Origin: an uncultured Bacteroidota bacterium
GTDB lineage: Bacteria; Bacteroidota; Bacteroidia; Bacteroidales; P3
Assembly (NCBI GenBank): GCA_902777005.1
Contig: CACYSB010000003.1
Location: 74,614-138,613 of the forward strand
Reading direction: 5' to 3'
DNA length: 64,000 nucleotides
Part shown: positions 53,828 through 62,593 of the stretch, in pieces
How positions within the stretch are numbered: position 1 is the stretch's first letter
How the letters are laid out: every line of letters begins with the position of its first letter
The notes under the pieces: generated by a model
Seen by the model: only the letters and a program-made list of their open reading frames with translations
The model's database searches: none
What the model was told of the DNA's origin: nothing
Program-made: the position numbers and the translations under genes

Positions 53828-54391
53828 CTATTCTTCGCTCAATCTTATCAAGCAAAACAGCGAATAGTTGATGATGTCCATGTATCCGCCCTCGACGCCC
53901 TCGCTCACGAGGGTCTTGCCGTCGTTGTCCTCAATCTGCTTGATACGCATCAGCTTCATGAGTATCAGGTCGACCATCGAGCTCACGCGCATCTGGCGCC
54001 AGGCCTCGCCGTAGTCGTGGTTCTTGTCCATCATCAGCTCTATGGTGCGGTTCAGGTGCTTGTCGTAGAGTTCAATGGTGCGCTCCAGCGGCAGCTCCAG
54101 AGGCTCATCGCTGCCTTCCAGCTGCTGCTGCACGAGAGCCATGACGGCGTAGTTGACCATGGCCACGAACTCGCCGCGCACATCGTCGCCCACCTTGTTC
54201 TCGCCAGTCTCCTGCACACTGCGTATGCGGCTGGCCTTGATGAATATCTGGTCCGTCAGCGACGGCAGCCGCAGCACGCGCCACGAGGTGCCGTAGTCGC
54301 GCGTCTTCTTCTCGAAAAGCTCGCGGCACACCGCAGCCTCGCGCTCCATCTCGCTACGGGTATCCGGTTTTTCTATCACATTTTTAGTCAT
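53828..54391 (-). CDS. DUF1599 protein
   Basis: 187 residues made of two repeats of a helical unit: CRELFEKKTRDYGTSWRVLR (about 28-47) and YDKHLNRTIELMMDKNHDYGEAWRQMR (about 110-136, shown in parts as MMDKNHDYGEAWRQ). Each repeat has a DYGxxWRxxR motif. This family has been grouped with nucleotide-modification-associated domains, but no activity is established. First gene of the minus-strand run that goes on to DoxX. Confidence 0.88.
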   Translation of the reverse strand: MTKNVIEKPDTRSEMEREAAVCRELFEKKTRDYGTSWRVLRLPSLTDQIFIKASRIRSVQETGENKVGDDVRGEFVAMVNYAVMALVQQQLEGSDEPLELPLERTIELYDKHLNRTIELMMDKNHDYGEAWRQMRVSSMVDLILMKLMRIKQIEDNDGKTLVSEGVEGGYMDIINYSLFCLIRLSEE

Positions 54392-54459
54392 ATCTTATCA
54401 ATAACGACTCCCTAATTTTTTTATTGCATATAAATATAAAATATTTTTTTCCTTCGCCC

Positions 54460-54568
54460 CACCATCCCCTCGCAGCCCCTCCGACTCCACCCCGACCCCT
54501 CTCCGACAAAAAACCGTTAAACAACCGTAGAACAGTCGGAGCGACTACGGAGCGAGTACGGATCGATG
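54460..54568 (+). repeat. GC-rich palindromic intergenic repeat, copy 5
   Basis: Core CCGTTAAACAACCGTAGAAC...GTCGGAG at 54514-54541. Left arm CTCCGACTCCACCCCGACCC, right arm GCGACTACGGAGCGAGTACG. It lies in the gap between the divergent DUF1599 and folP genes, so this copy is near promoters rather than ends. Confidence 0.88.
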
Positions 54569-54656
54569 GCGGAGCATCACCGTCACCACAGCGGACAGAA
54601 AACATTTTTTAACATATCGGGCAATAATAGCGCCGCGACGGCGTTATTAAAAGACA

Positions 54657-55505
54657 ATGAAACAGACAATCAGACCGTTCAGCATCGTGGCACGCGGACG
54701 TCTCGTGGAGTTCCGCCGGCCGGCGGTGATGGGCATTCTCAACGTCACCGACGACTCGTTCTACGACGGTGGCCGCTATCGCTCGGAGGAGGCCATAGTG
54801 CGGCGCGCACAACAGATTGTGGCCGAGGGTGCCGACATCATAGACATAGGCGCCGCATCGAGCCGCCCCGGAGCCACGCTGCCGCCACGCGAGGTGGAGG
54901 CCGAGCGGCTGGCATGGGCTGTGCGGCTGGTGCGTACCGAATTGCCGGAGGCTCTGATTTCCGTAGACACCTGTTACTCAATGCCTGCCCGCGCCGCCAT
55001 AGAGGCCGGGGCCGACATAGTCAATGACATCTGCGGCGGCGAGGCCGACGAGCAGATGTTCTGCGCTGTGGCCGAGCTGCAAGTGCCTTACATACTGATG
55101 CATGGCGGCAAGGAGCACCTCGCCGGCATCAAGCAGATGGACGGGGGCGATCCTGTAGACCAACTGACGAAGTTCTTCTCGGCACGTCTCGACGAGCTAT
55201 ACCGCTTGGGCGTCAAGGATGTATGGCTCGACCCAGGCCTCGGTTTCGCCAAGAGCTTGGAGCAGAACTTCGAGCTCCTCGACCGCCTCGACGAGCTCAC
55301 CACCCTCTTCCGCGAGCCTGTGCTCGTCGGACTGAGCCGCAAACGAATGATTTACACCACCCTCGGCACCACGCCCGACGAGGCCCTCAACGGCACCGTG
55401 GCTCTCGACACCATAGCCCTCGACCGCGGTGCGGCGGCCATTCGGGTGCATGACGTGAAGCCTGCCGTGGAGACTGTCAAACTGTTATACCGCAACACAT
55501 TATGA
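54657..55505 (+). CDS. folP: Dihydropteroate synthase
   Basis: 282 residues. TIM-barrel enzyme of folate synthesis, target of sulfonamides. Signatures VMGILNVTDDSFYDGGR and DIIDIGAASSRPGATLPP, then ISVDTCY, VNDICGG, LDPGLGFAKSLEQNFELL and GLSRKRMI are all present. The usual NVTPDSFSDGG reads NVTDDSFYDGG. Stop overlaps the cdaA start by 4 bases, as commonly seen in Bacteroidota. Confidence 0.95.
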   Translation: MKQTIRPFSIVARGRLVEFRRPAVMGILNVTDDSFYDGGRYRSEEAIVRRAQQIVAEGADIIDIGAASSRPGATLPPREVEAERLAWAVRLVRTELPEALISVDTCYSMPARAAIEAGADIVNDICGGEADEQMFCAVAELQVPYILMHGGKEHLAGIKQMDGGDPVDQLTKFFSARLDELYRLGVKDVWLDPGLGFAKSLEQNFELLDRLDELTTLFREPVLVGLSRKRMIYTTLGTTPDEALNGTVALDTIALDRGAAAIRVHDVKPAVETVKLLYRNTL

Positions 55506-56296
55506 TAATAGACGCAATTCTTGGCCTGCCCACTCTGCGCGTAGTTGACATCTTCGACATTGTCATCGTCGCCGGACTGGTCTTCTACCTCTACCGCATG
55601 GCACGAGGCACCAACGTGATGCTCATCTTCTGGGCTCTGCTCATCATGTTCCTCGGCTGGCGCATAGCCAACGCATTGGGGATGAGGCTGCTCGGTGCCC
55701 TGCTGGGCGGTGTGGCGAGCGTGGGTCTCATAGCCCTCGTGGTCATCTTCCAGCCCGAGATACGCAAGTTCCTGCTCTTCCTCGGCACCAAGACACAGCT
55801 CAACGAGAGCCTGTGGAAACGGCTGCAGTTCTGGCGCCACAATATGCAGAACAAGAGCGCTGTAGGCTACGAAGCCTACGTCAACGCCTGCATGCACATG
55901 TCGCAGAGCAAGACCGGCGCCCTGATAGTCTTCAAGCGGCAGAACTCGGTGGACGAGATAATCGACACAGGCGAGCGCATCGACGCCCTGGCATCCAGCG
56001 CGTTGATCGAGGCCTTGTTCTTCAAGAACTCGCCCCTGCACGACGGCGCTGTAATAGCCCACGGCAACCAACTGCTGGCCGCGCGCTGCATACTGCCCGT
56101 CACTTCGCGCCTCGACATCGACCCCAACCTCGGCCTGCGCCACCGCAGCGCCATCGGAGTCACCGAGCAGCTCGACGTGCTGGCCGTCATCGTCAGCGAA
56201 GAGACCGGCGCCATCAGCTACGCCCTCGGCGGCCAGATACACCACGACATCAGCCCCGTCGAGCTCCGCCAAGCCCTCGAGAAATACGAGTGCTAA
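55502..56296 (+). CDS. cdaA: Diadenylate cyclase, CdaA type
   Basis: 264 residues. Three N-terminal helices then a DAC domain with both catalytic motifs: DGA (PLHDGAVI) and RHR (LGLRHRSAIG). Makes cyclic di-AMP from two ATP; controls wall and potassium balance in many bacteria. Coupled by overlap to folP. No regulator gene (CdaR) follows. Confidence 0.93.
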   Translation: MIIDAILGLPTLRVVDIFDIVIVAGLVFYLYRMARGTNVMLIFWALLIMFLGWRIANALGMRLLGALLGGVASVGLIALVVIFQPEIRKFLLFLGTKTQLNESLWKRLQFWRHNMQNKSAVGYEAYVNACMHMSQSKTGALIVFKRQNSVDEIIDTGERIDALASSALIEALFFKNSPLHDGAVIAHGNQLLAARCILPVTSRLDIDPNLGLRHRSAIGVTEQLDVLAVIVSEETGAISYALGGQIHHDISPVELRQALEKYEC

Positions 56297-56457
56297 CCGA
56301 ACAGAAAACTGTTTTATGGCGCAACAACAAGCGCTATTACTCTGAACGATGGTTTGCGCTCCCGGGCAGGAACATGTCGAACCGCCCATATTTCATGTTT
56401 TACATACAATATTTATCGGAAAACAATAATTTTTTTTCGTTTTTCGCAAAATTTTTC

Positions 56458-56486
56458 TTGCATGTAAGAAAAAAGTTGTATCTTTG
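56458..56486 (+). promoter_or_regulatory. Promoter of the DUF2975 gene
   Basis: TTG at 56458-56460, 18-base spacer, TATCTTTG at 56479-56486; start codon at 56511. Confidence 0.65.
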
Positions 56487-56510
56487 CCGTCGAGAAATGA
56501 ACGCTAAAAC

Positions 56511-57185
56511 ATGGCAAAGAAAAGCGCATTAACAAGAATGAGAACACTTTACGCGATATTCATCGGCGTAATGGCAGTGTGCATCGGGCTGTTTTTCTTA
56601 AATATCATCAACCCTGCCGACCCACTTCTGCTGGTTCCGCAGGATGGTCAAAACAAAGATTATGGGGTTATCATCACCGACCTGCACAGTTCGCCAGAAC
56701 TCTACAGCCAGAGTCACGACGTGGACGGCTTGGCAGAAGGGCTTGAGGCCACTGCGACCGTGCGCACCTTTGACGTGAACATCACCAGCGATAACAGCCA
56801 GATGCTCGACGCAAGCAAAGCTCGCTGGTGCATGTGGCTGCAGGTGTTTTGCGTGCTGGCGGCAATAGCTATGGCAATACTGGTTGTGATGGCGCTGATA
56901 TCATTCTATATTAATGTGCGCCGCGGCAAAGTGTTCCCCAAGAAGAACATTGCCTGGCTGGCATGGGCTGGAGTGCTTATGATTGTCATGTCGCTGAGTA
57001 TGGACGTGAGCACCTACCTCGAGCGTACACTGGCCCTCGACCTGCTGGCCGACAGTTCTTGGAAGCCACAAGTGGCGGTACAGATACACCACACGCGCTT
57101 GGTGTTCGGTTTGGCAATAATATTCATGGCCGAAGTATTCAAGATAGGCCGCGAGATGCAGGAGGAGCAGGAACTGACGATATAA
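56511..57185 (+). CDS. DUF2975 membrane protein
   Basis: 224 residues with four hydrophobic segments: LYAIFIGVMAVCIGLFFLNI (N-terminal), FCVLAAIAMAILVVMALISF, IAWLAWAGVLMIVMSLSM and VFGLAIIFMAEVF. DUF2975 proteins are typically paired with a small Cro/C1-type regulator, exactly as here, where the HTH gene starts within a few bases. The signal sensed is unknown. The spacing indicates one two-gene operon. Confidence 0.82.
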   Translation: MAKKSALTRMRTLYAIFIGVMAVCIGLFFLNIINPADPLLLVPQDGQNKDYGVIITDLHSSPELYSQSHDVDGLAEGLEATATVRTFDVNITSDNSQMLDASKARWCMWLQVFCVLAAIAMAILVVMALISFYINVRRGKVFPKKNIAWLAWAGVLMIVMSLSMDVSTYLERTLALDLLADSSWKPQVAVQIHHTRLVFGLAIIFMAEVFKIGREMQEEQELTI

Positions 57186-57201
57186 GTTGAGAATTGCAGG
57201 A

Positions 57202-57423
57202 ATGATAGTAGTGAATCTGGATATGATGATGGCCAAGCGGAAGATATCGCTGGGCGAACTGGCGGAAAAGATCGACATAACGCCGGCCAACCTGTCGATA
57301 TTCAAGACCGGCAAGGCCAAGGCCGTGCGCTTCAGCACACTTGAGCGCCTGTGCCAGGTGCTCGACTGCCAGCCCGCCGACCTGCTGGAATACCGCCCCG
57401 ACGACGAGAGCGATACAAAGTAA
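57202..57423 (+). CDS. Small Cro/C1-type HTH regulator (YozG-like)
   Basis: 73 residues from the ATG at 57202 (MIVVNLDMMMAKRKISLGEL); a TTG 15 bases upstream is possible. Helix-turn-helix LGELAEKIDITPANLSIFKTG and ending CQVLDCQPADLLEYRPDDE, a pattern seen in regulators coupled to DUF2975. Likely regulates its own operon with the membrane protein as partner; inference from pairing. Confidence 0.88.
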   Translation: MIVVNLDMMMAKRKISLGELAEKIDITPANLSIFKTGKAKAVRFSTLERLCQVLDCQPADLLEYRPDDESDTK

Positions 57424-57470
57424 TCACAAAACAATCAAATAAACAAAACAACATTTAAAACCAACAAACC

Positions 57471-60380
57471 ATGAAAAAAACAATGTTATTCGCAATGCTG
57501 CTGATGTTCCTCTTCGGCGGCATGTCCTTCGCCCAGCTGCCCGGCAGCGGTGACAAGAAGGAGAAGAAGAGCGACCTGACTGCCCAGGTGCCCCTGGACA
57601 AGAAGGTGCGCTACGGCAAACTCGACAACGGTTTCACCTATTACGTCCGCAACAACAAGAAGCCGGAGAAGATGATCCAGTTCCGTCTGGTGACCAACGC
57701 CGGCTCCATCATGGAGCGCGACGACCAGCAGGGTCTGGCCCACTTCTGTGAGCACATGGCCTTCAACGGCATCAAAGGTTATCCTCACAACGAGATGATC
57801 GACAAGCTGCAGAAGAACGGTGTGGAGTTCGGCCGCGACATCAACGCCTACACGAGCTTCGACCAGACCGTCTACTATGTCAACATGCCCGCCGACAACC
57901 CCGAGATGGTGAAGATGGGTATCGAGATCCTCGACGGCTGGGCCGGCAACATCCTCTTCGACGAGAAGGAGATTGAGGAAGAGCGCGGCGTCATCCACGA
58001 GGAGTGGCGAGGTGGCGTCGGCCACGGCGACCGTCTCCGCAAGAAGACCTGGCCCATCATGCTCAAGGGTTCGCTCTATGCCGACCGCCTGCCTATCGGC
58101 AAGGAAGAGGTCATCATGAACTTCAAGCGCCAGAGCATCGTCGACTTCTTCAACGACTGGTATCGTCCCGACCTGCAGGCCATCGTCATCGTTGGCGACA
58201 TGGACGAGTTCGAGTATGACGGTCTGAAGGGCGACAAAGCCATGGAGAAGAAAGTGAAAGACGTCTTCAGCAGCCACCAGTTCCTCGGCAAGGAGAAACT
58301 GCCCCGCCTGAGCTACAGCATCCCCAACAACGTGGAGCCCCTCGTGGCCATCGCCACCGACAAGGAGGCCACCAGCACCGACTTCGAAATCTTCTGGAAA
58401 CACCCGAAGACCCCCCAGGGCACCATCGGCGCCTACCGCCAGAGCCTCGTCCGCGGCCTCATCAACCGCATGATCAACGAGCGCTTCAGCGACATCTGCC
58501 AGAAACCCACCGCCCCCATGATGTATGCCAGCGGCAGCTACAGCGGCTTCCTCGGCCGTGAAATCGATGTCTTCGCACTCGGTGCCAGCCCCAAGGACAA
58601 CCGCATCGGTGAGACCGCCGAACTGCTCCTGAAGACCATGAAGCAGATCCGCGACCACGGCTTCCTGCAGGCCGAAATGGACCGCCAGAAAGAGGACATG
58701 CTCGCCTGGTACACCAAGATGGCCAAGGAAGAGAACAAGACCCAGACCAACAGCTTCGCCGACGAGTACACCAACCACTACCTTGAGAACGAGCCCGCCC
58801 CCGGCATCCGCCAGGAATGGAAATACGCCAAGGAGTTCCTCCCCGAAATCACCCTCGAAGAGTGCAACGCACTGGTCAAGACCTGGATCACCGACGAGAA
58901 CATCGTGTTCTACCTGACCGCCCCCGAGAAGGAAGGCGTCAGCGTCCCCACCGAAAAAGAGCTCATCGACATCCTCAACAACAGCAAGAGCGTCGCCACC
59001 GAGCCTTGGGTCGACAACTTCAACGACGCCCCCATCTTCAACGAGGAAGTGGCCGACGTCACCCCCATTCAGACCGCCAGCAACAGCACCCTCGGCTACA
59101 CCGAGTACACCTGCCCCAACGGTGTGCGCTTCGTGGTGAAGAAAACCGAGCTCAAGGCTGACGAAATCCTCATCAACTCCTACTCCCTCGGCGGCACCTC
59201 GCTCTACGGCGACGCCGACAGCTACCAGGCCGAGAATGCCGACAGCTTCGTGGACGAGGGCGGTATCGCCGACTTCAGCTCCACTCAGCTCAGCAAGAAA
59301 CTGAAAGGCAAGGTGCTCAGCATCAGCCCCTACATCGGTGGCACCACCCAGGGCTTCAGCGGTAGCTGCTCGCCCAAGGACCTCGAGACCACCCTGCAGC
59401 TCATCAACCTCTACTACACCGCTCCCCGCAAGGACCAGGAAGCCTACGAGCGCGAGATTGAGAACAGCATCCAGCAGATCAAGTTCATCCGCGACAACCC
59501 CCAGGTTGCCTTCATCGAGACCTACTACAAGACCGCCTACCCCAACGACAAGCGCCGCGTGCTCATCCCCAGCGAGGAGAAGATCCGCAGCCTCAACCTC
59601 GACCGCATGTTCGAGATTTACAAGGAGCGCTTCGCCTTCGCCAACAACCAGACCTTCTTCTTCGTGGGTAACGTCAGCGACACCGCCATCGGCCTCATCG
59701 CCAAATACCTGAACCACCTGCCCACCATCCAGGCTGTCACCAAGGACTATGCCATCGACCGCAGTGCCAAGTTCGCCAAGGGCATCCAGCACGCCGAAGC
59801 CGTCAAGGGCATCGAGAAGCAGGGCATGCTCATCATCACCGGCCAGATGGATGTCGACAACGAGGAGCTTGACCCCAAGACCCGCATGGCCATCCAGCAG
59901 TTCGGCGACGCCCTCGGCATCACCACCCTCGAAATTATCCGCGAGAAGAACGGCGACGCCTACAGCCCCAGCGCTGGCGTTGACTACGACATCTCCTACG
60001 TTGGTCCCGGCAACGTGACCTGGCAGTTCTACATCGGCTGCGACCCCGAGAAGGCCAAGAAGATCGAGAAAGACTGCATCAACATCCTGAAGCAGTACAT
60101 GAAGAAGGGTTGCGACGAGAAGACCCTCAGCAAGGTGCAGGAGCAGATGTGCGTCCAGCATGCCAAGAACGTCCAGAACAACGGCTTCTGGCTGGGCCAG
60201 ATCATGAGCAGCTACCAGTACGGCGAGAGCCGCGACTTCCATGTGAGCGAGTATGACGAGCTCGTCAAGTCCGTCACCCCCGCCGACATCAAAGAGGTTG
60301 CCAACAAGTACATCAACCTGAACAACTACGTCGTCGTCAAGCTCCGTCCGGAGGATGGCGCCGTCGGAACCGCCGACTAA
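57471..60380 (+). CDS. Exported M16 (insulinase/PqqL-type) zinc protease
   Basis: 969 residues, double-length. Signal peptide MKKTMLFAMLLMFLFGGMSFAQ. The zinc-binding HxxEH is HFCEH in GLAHFCEHMAFNG (about residue 85-97), followed by the third ligand in EERGVIHEEWR. Second half has the inactive M16 domain. Expected to degrade peptides in the periplasm. Codon use is strikingly uniform (C-ending codons almost throughout), as in highly expressed genes, and this leaves a 3-kb open frame on the other strand that is not a gene. Strong terminator downstream. Confidence 0.93.
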   Translation: MKKTMLFAMLLMFLFGGMSFAQLPGSGDKKEKKSDLTAQVPLDKKVRYGKLDNGFTYYVRNNKKPEKMIQFRLVTNAGSIMERDDQQGLAHFCEHMAFNGIKGYPHNEMIDKLQKNGVEFGRDINAYTSFDQTVYYVNMPADNPEMVKMGIEILDGWAGNILFDEKEIEEERGVIHEEWRGGVGHGDRLRKKTWPIMLKGSLYADRLPIGKEEVIMNFKRQSIVDFFNDWYRPDLQAIVIVGDMDEFEYDGLKGDKAMEKKVKDVFSSHQFLGKEKLPRLSYSIPNNVEPLVAIATDKEATSTDFEIFWKHPKTPQGTIGAYRQSLVRGLINRMINERFSDICQKPTAPMMYASGSYSGFLGREIDVFALGASPKDNRIGETAELLLKTMKQIRDHGFLQAEMDRQKEDMLAWYTKMAKEENKTQTNSFADEYTNHYLENEPAPGIRQEWKYAKEFLPEITLEECNALVKTWITDENIVFYLTAPEKEGVSVPTEKELIDILNNSKSVATEPWVDNFNDAPIFNEEVADVTPIQTASNSTLGYTEYTCPNGVRFVVKKTELKADEILINSYSLGGTSLYGDADSYQAENADSFVDEGGIADFSSTQLSKKLKGKVLSISPYIGGTTQGFSGSCSPKDLETTLQLINLYYTAPRKDQEAYEREIENSIQQIKFIRDNPQVAFIETYYKTAYPNDKRRVLIPSEEKIRSLNLDRMFEIYKERFAFANNQTFFFVGNVSDTAIGLIAKYLNHLPTIQAVTKDYAIDRSAKFAKGIQHAEAVKGIEKQGMLIITGQMDVDNEELDPKTRMAIQQFGDALGITTLEIIREKNGDAYSPSAGVDYDISYVGPGNVTWQFYIGCDPEKAKKIEKDCINILKQYMKKGCDEKTLSKVQEQMCVQHAKNVQNNGFWLGQIMSSYQYGESRDFHVSEYDELVKSVTPADIKEVANKYINLNNYVVVKLRPEDGAVGTAD

Positions 60381-60414
60381 TCCTTTAGTCAGATTTAACA
60401 GACACACTACCAGA

Positions 60415-60456
60415 GCCTCCGCAGGAGCCAACGCCCCTGCGGAGGCTTCATTTTTG
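60415..60456 (+). terminator. Terminator of the M16 protease gene
   Basis: Arms GCCTCCGCAGG (60415-60425) and CCTGCGGAGGC (60436-60446) followed by TTCATTTTT. Confidence 0.85.
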
Positions 60457-60532
60457 CCCCCTTTCGGTCCCCAAAACAACACGTTTTTGCCATATCTATA
60501 ATCCACACATAATTCGCACTTTAGCCATCATT

Positions 60533-60590
60533 TCAACGATACTTCAACGATATTTCGACGATATGTCAACGATATATAATCGTTGAAGTA
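60533..60590. repeat. 11-bp-period array of TCAACGATA with an inverted end unit
   Basis: TCAACGATA at 60533, 60544 and 60566 and TCGACGATA at 60555 repeat every 11 bases on one face of the helix, and ATCGTTGAAGT (60579-60589) is the reverse complement of the second unit. It lies in the 362-base gap between the M16 protease terminator and the nnrD promoter (-7 box at 60690), about 100 bases upstream of it. No other gene is in that gap. Confidence 0.85.
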
Positions 60591-60689
60591 TAGTCATACC
60601 AACGTTAAAATATCGAGCAAAAGAGGAGAAAACATCGGTACATAAGCCTGCCGACAACTACCAATGGACGGCAAATCGAAAAAAAGATG

Positions 60690-60697
60690 TATCTTTG
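60690..60697 (+). promoter_or_regulatory. -7 box of nnrD
   Basis: TATCTTTG, with the ATG at 60743. No clear TTG at -33, so an activator may be needed. It excludes the longer in-frame start at 60695. Confidence 0.55.
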
Positions 60698-60742
60698 CAA
60701 ATCATTTCACAAGCAATAACAGTTTCTATCATACTACCTATC

Positions 60743-61537
60743 ATGCGGAACCAAGAGACGACGAAACACGACTACGGGCACGGGCTATTGATAGCAGGGG
60801 CCTACGGGCGCATGGGCTGCGCCATACTGGCGGCGAAGGCCGCGCTGAGGAGCGGCTGCGGACTGGTGACAGCGCACCTGCCGCAGCGGTGCGTAGACCC
60901 CATGCAGGCGGCTTTCCCCGAGGCTATGGTGAGCATAGACCCCTCGCCTACCCTCTTCACCTCAGCACCAGCCAACCTTGACCACTACACGGCCATGGCA
61001 GCAGGCCCAGGGCTTGGAACAGACAAGACGACGGCAGAAGCTCTGTACAAGTTGCTCACCACACGGCCACAGGAGATGCCGCTGGTGCTCGACGCCGACG
61101 CACTGAACCTGATGGCGATGCACAAAGAATGGCTGCCCCTGGCGAAAGGGGCCATCATCACACCCCATGCGCGCGAATATGAACGGCTCTTCGGCGACGC
61201 CGACCCATCGCAGATGGCGAAAGCATACAGCCTGATTATCGTTAAGAAAAGCCACCGAACACATGTATACAGCCCTGATGGCCAACTGTTTGTCAACCAG
61301 ACAGGCAACGCCGGTATGGCCACTGCGGGCAGCGGAGATGTGCTGACTGGAATAATGCTTGGCATGCTGTGTGCCAATCACTTGCACGCAAATATATACG
61401 AAACGGCATGCAGGGCAGTGGAAATACATGGCAAAACGGGCGACATAGCGATAGAAAAACAGTCGGAATCGAGCCTCACAGCATCCGATATGATAGAAAA
61501 TCTAAAGCACATATCGACCGACATACCAACGCATTAG
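60743..61537 (+). CDS. nnrD: ADP/ATP-dependent NAD(P)H-hydrate dehydratase
   Basis: 264 residues from the ATG at 60743 (MRNQETTKHDYGHGLLIAGA). Ribokinase-like fold that repairs hydrated NAD(P)H. Seen: HDYGHGLLIAG, AAGPGLGTDKTTA, VLDADALNL, IITPHAREYERLFG and NAGMATAGSGDVLTG. Only the dehydratase domain is present; the epimerase half (NnrE), usually fused in bacteria, is missing from this frame and its neighbours. Single gene; tRNA-Asn follows. Confidence 0.92.
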   Translation: MRNQETTKHDYGHGLLIAGAYGRMGCAILAAKAALRSGCGLVTAHLPQRCVDPMQAAFPEAMVSIDPSPTLFTSAPANLDHYTAMAAGPGLGTDKTTAEALYKLLTTRPQEMPLVLDADALNLMAMHKEWLPLAKGAIITPHAREYERLFGDADPSQMAKAYSLIIVKKSHRTHVYSPDGQLFVNQTGNAGMATAGSGDVLTGIMLGMLCANHLHANIYETACRAVEIHGKTGDIAIEKQSESSLTASDMIENLKHISTDIPTH

Positions 61538-61570
61538 GTAACGATAGCCGAACATTTTGAAAAAAATATT

Positions 61571-61600
61571 TTGCCAGTTCAGAAAAAGGTTGTATCTTTG
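61571..61600 (+). promoter_or_regulatory. Promoter of tRNA-Asn
   Basis: TTG at 61571-61573, 19-base spacer, TATCTTTG at 61593-61600. Confidence 0.75.
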
Positions 61601-61642
61601 CACCCGCTTTCGGAGATAGAAAGCATCAAATGACAAGGATAT

Positions 61643-61716
61643 TCCTCCTTAGCTCAGTTGGTTAGAGCACCTGACTGTTAATCAGGGGGTCGAAGGTTCA
61701 AGTCCTTCAGGGGGAG
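61643..61716 (+). tRNA. tRNA-Asn (GTT)
   Basis: 74 nt without CCA. Acceptor TCCTCCT with AGGGGGA (one G-U pair), discriminator G, D-arm AGCTCAGTTGGTTAGAGC, anticodon arm CTGACTGTTAATCAG with GTT, T-arm GAAGGTTCAAGTCCTTC. Confidence 0.95.
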
Positions 61717-61721
61717 CAAGA

Positions 61722-61756
61722 AGAGCGCTGAATAATTCAGCGCTCTGTTTTTTTTG
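61722..61756 (+). terminator. Terminator of tRNA-Asn
   Basis: Palindrome AGAGCGCTGAAT (61722-61733) with its complement (61735-61746), followed by GTTTTTTTTG. Confidence 0.85.
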
Positions 61757-61845
61757 TACGCATCTTGGACGCGATTAATTGATTGAGACACACCACGCGA
61801 GCCGGTTATACCGATCCATTTAGCTGATGTAAACAAAAATAATTC

Positions 61846-61875
61846 TTGCCATTACGTTTTTATTTTGTATCTTTG
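61846..61875 (+). promoter_or_regulatory. Promoter of hypB
   Basis: TTG at 61846-61848, 19-base spacer, TATCTTTG at 61868-61875; start codon at 61902. Confidence 0.75.
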
Positions 61876-61901
61876 CACGCAGTTATTACAAATAAAACAA
61901 C

Positions 61902-62576
61902 ATGGACGCACTGCGAGTGATTGAAATCAAGAAGAGTGTCTTCGCCGACAACGACAATGACGCCGACGCCCTGCGCAAGGAACTAAAAGAGAAAGGGGTG
62001 TTTCTGCTGAACCTCATGTCGGCTCCCGGCAGCGGCAAGACAACGACTCTTATACAGACAATCAACCGGCTGAAAGCCAGCCTTCGTATCGGTGTGATGG
62101 AAGCCGACATAGACAGCGATGTCGACGCCCGCAAGATGAGAGAAGCCACGGGTGTGGAATCGATACAGCTGCACACCGGAGGAATGTGCCACCTCGACGC
62201 CGAGATGACACGCCAAGGGCTGGATGCCCTCGACCTGAACGCCACCGACCTCGTGATACTGGAGAACGTGGGCAACCTTGTATGCCCCGCCGAATTCGAC
62301 ACAGGCGCTGTGCGCAACGCCATGATACTCTCCGTGCCAGAAGGTGACGACAAGCCTCTCAAATACCCCCTGATGTTCTCCGTCTGCGACGTGGTGCTCA
62401 TCAACAAGACAGATGTGATGCCATATTTTGACTTCAGTCTGGAGAGGTGCAAGAAGTACATACACGAGCGGAACCCAAAAGCACAGGTCATACCCATCTG
62501 CGCCAAGACAGGCGAAGGTGTGGATGTCTTTGTACAGTGGCTGAAAGATCAGGTTAACAACTGGAAACAAAAATAA
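61902..62576 (+). CDS. hypB: Hydrogenase nickel-incorporation GTPase
   Basis: 224 residues. GTPase that loads nickel into [NiFe] hydrogenase, with HypA. Walker A LMSAPGSGKTTTLIQ, switch region VMEADIDSD, ENVGNLVCPAEFDTGA and NKTDVMP are all standard. It lacks the N-terminal histidine-rich nickel store and the CxxCGC motif of longer forms. HypA and hydrogenase structural genes are not in the window; the next gene is an iron-sulfur oxidoreductase beginning 17 bases downstream. Confidence 0.93.
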   Translation: MDALRVIEIKKSVFADNDNDADALRKELKEKGVFLLNLMSAPGSGKTTTLIQTINRLKASLRIGVMEADIDSDVDARKMREATGVESIQLHTGGMCHLDAEMTRQGLDALDLNATDLVILENVGNLVCPAEFDTGAVRNAMILSVPEGDDKPLKYPLMFSVCDVVLINKTDVMPYFDFSLERCKKYIHERNPKAQVIPICAKTGEGVDVFVQWLKDQVNNWKQK

Positions 62577-62593
62577 ACAAAGAATAAAGAGAT

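Noticed and set aside
57486..60506. 1006-codon open frame on the minus strand opposite the M16 protease gene
   Set aside because: The plus-strand gene has signal peptide, zinc motif and family length. The antisense frame is Leu/Val/Asp/Gly-rich low-complexity sequence with no recognisable motif, as expected from the C-ending codon bias of the real gene.
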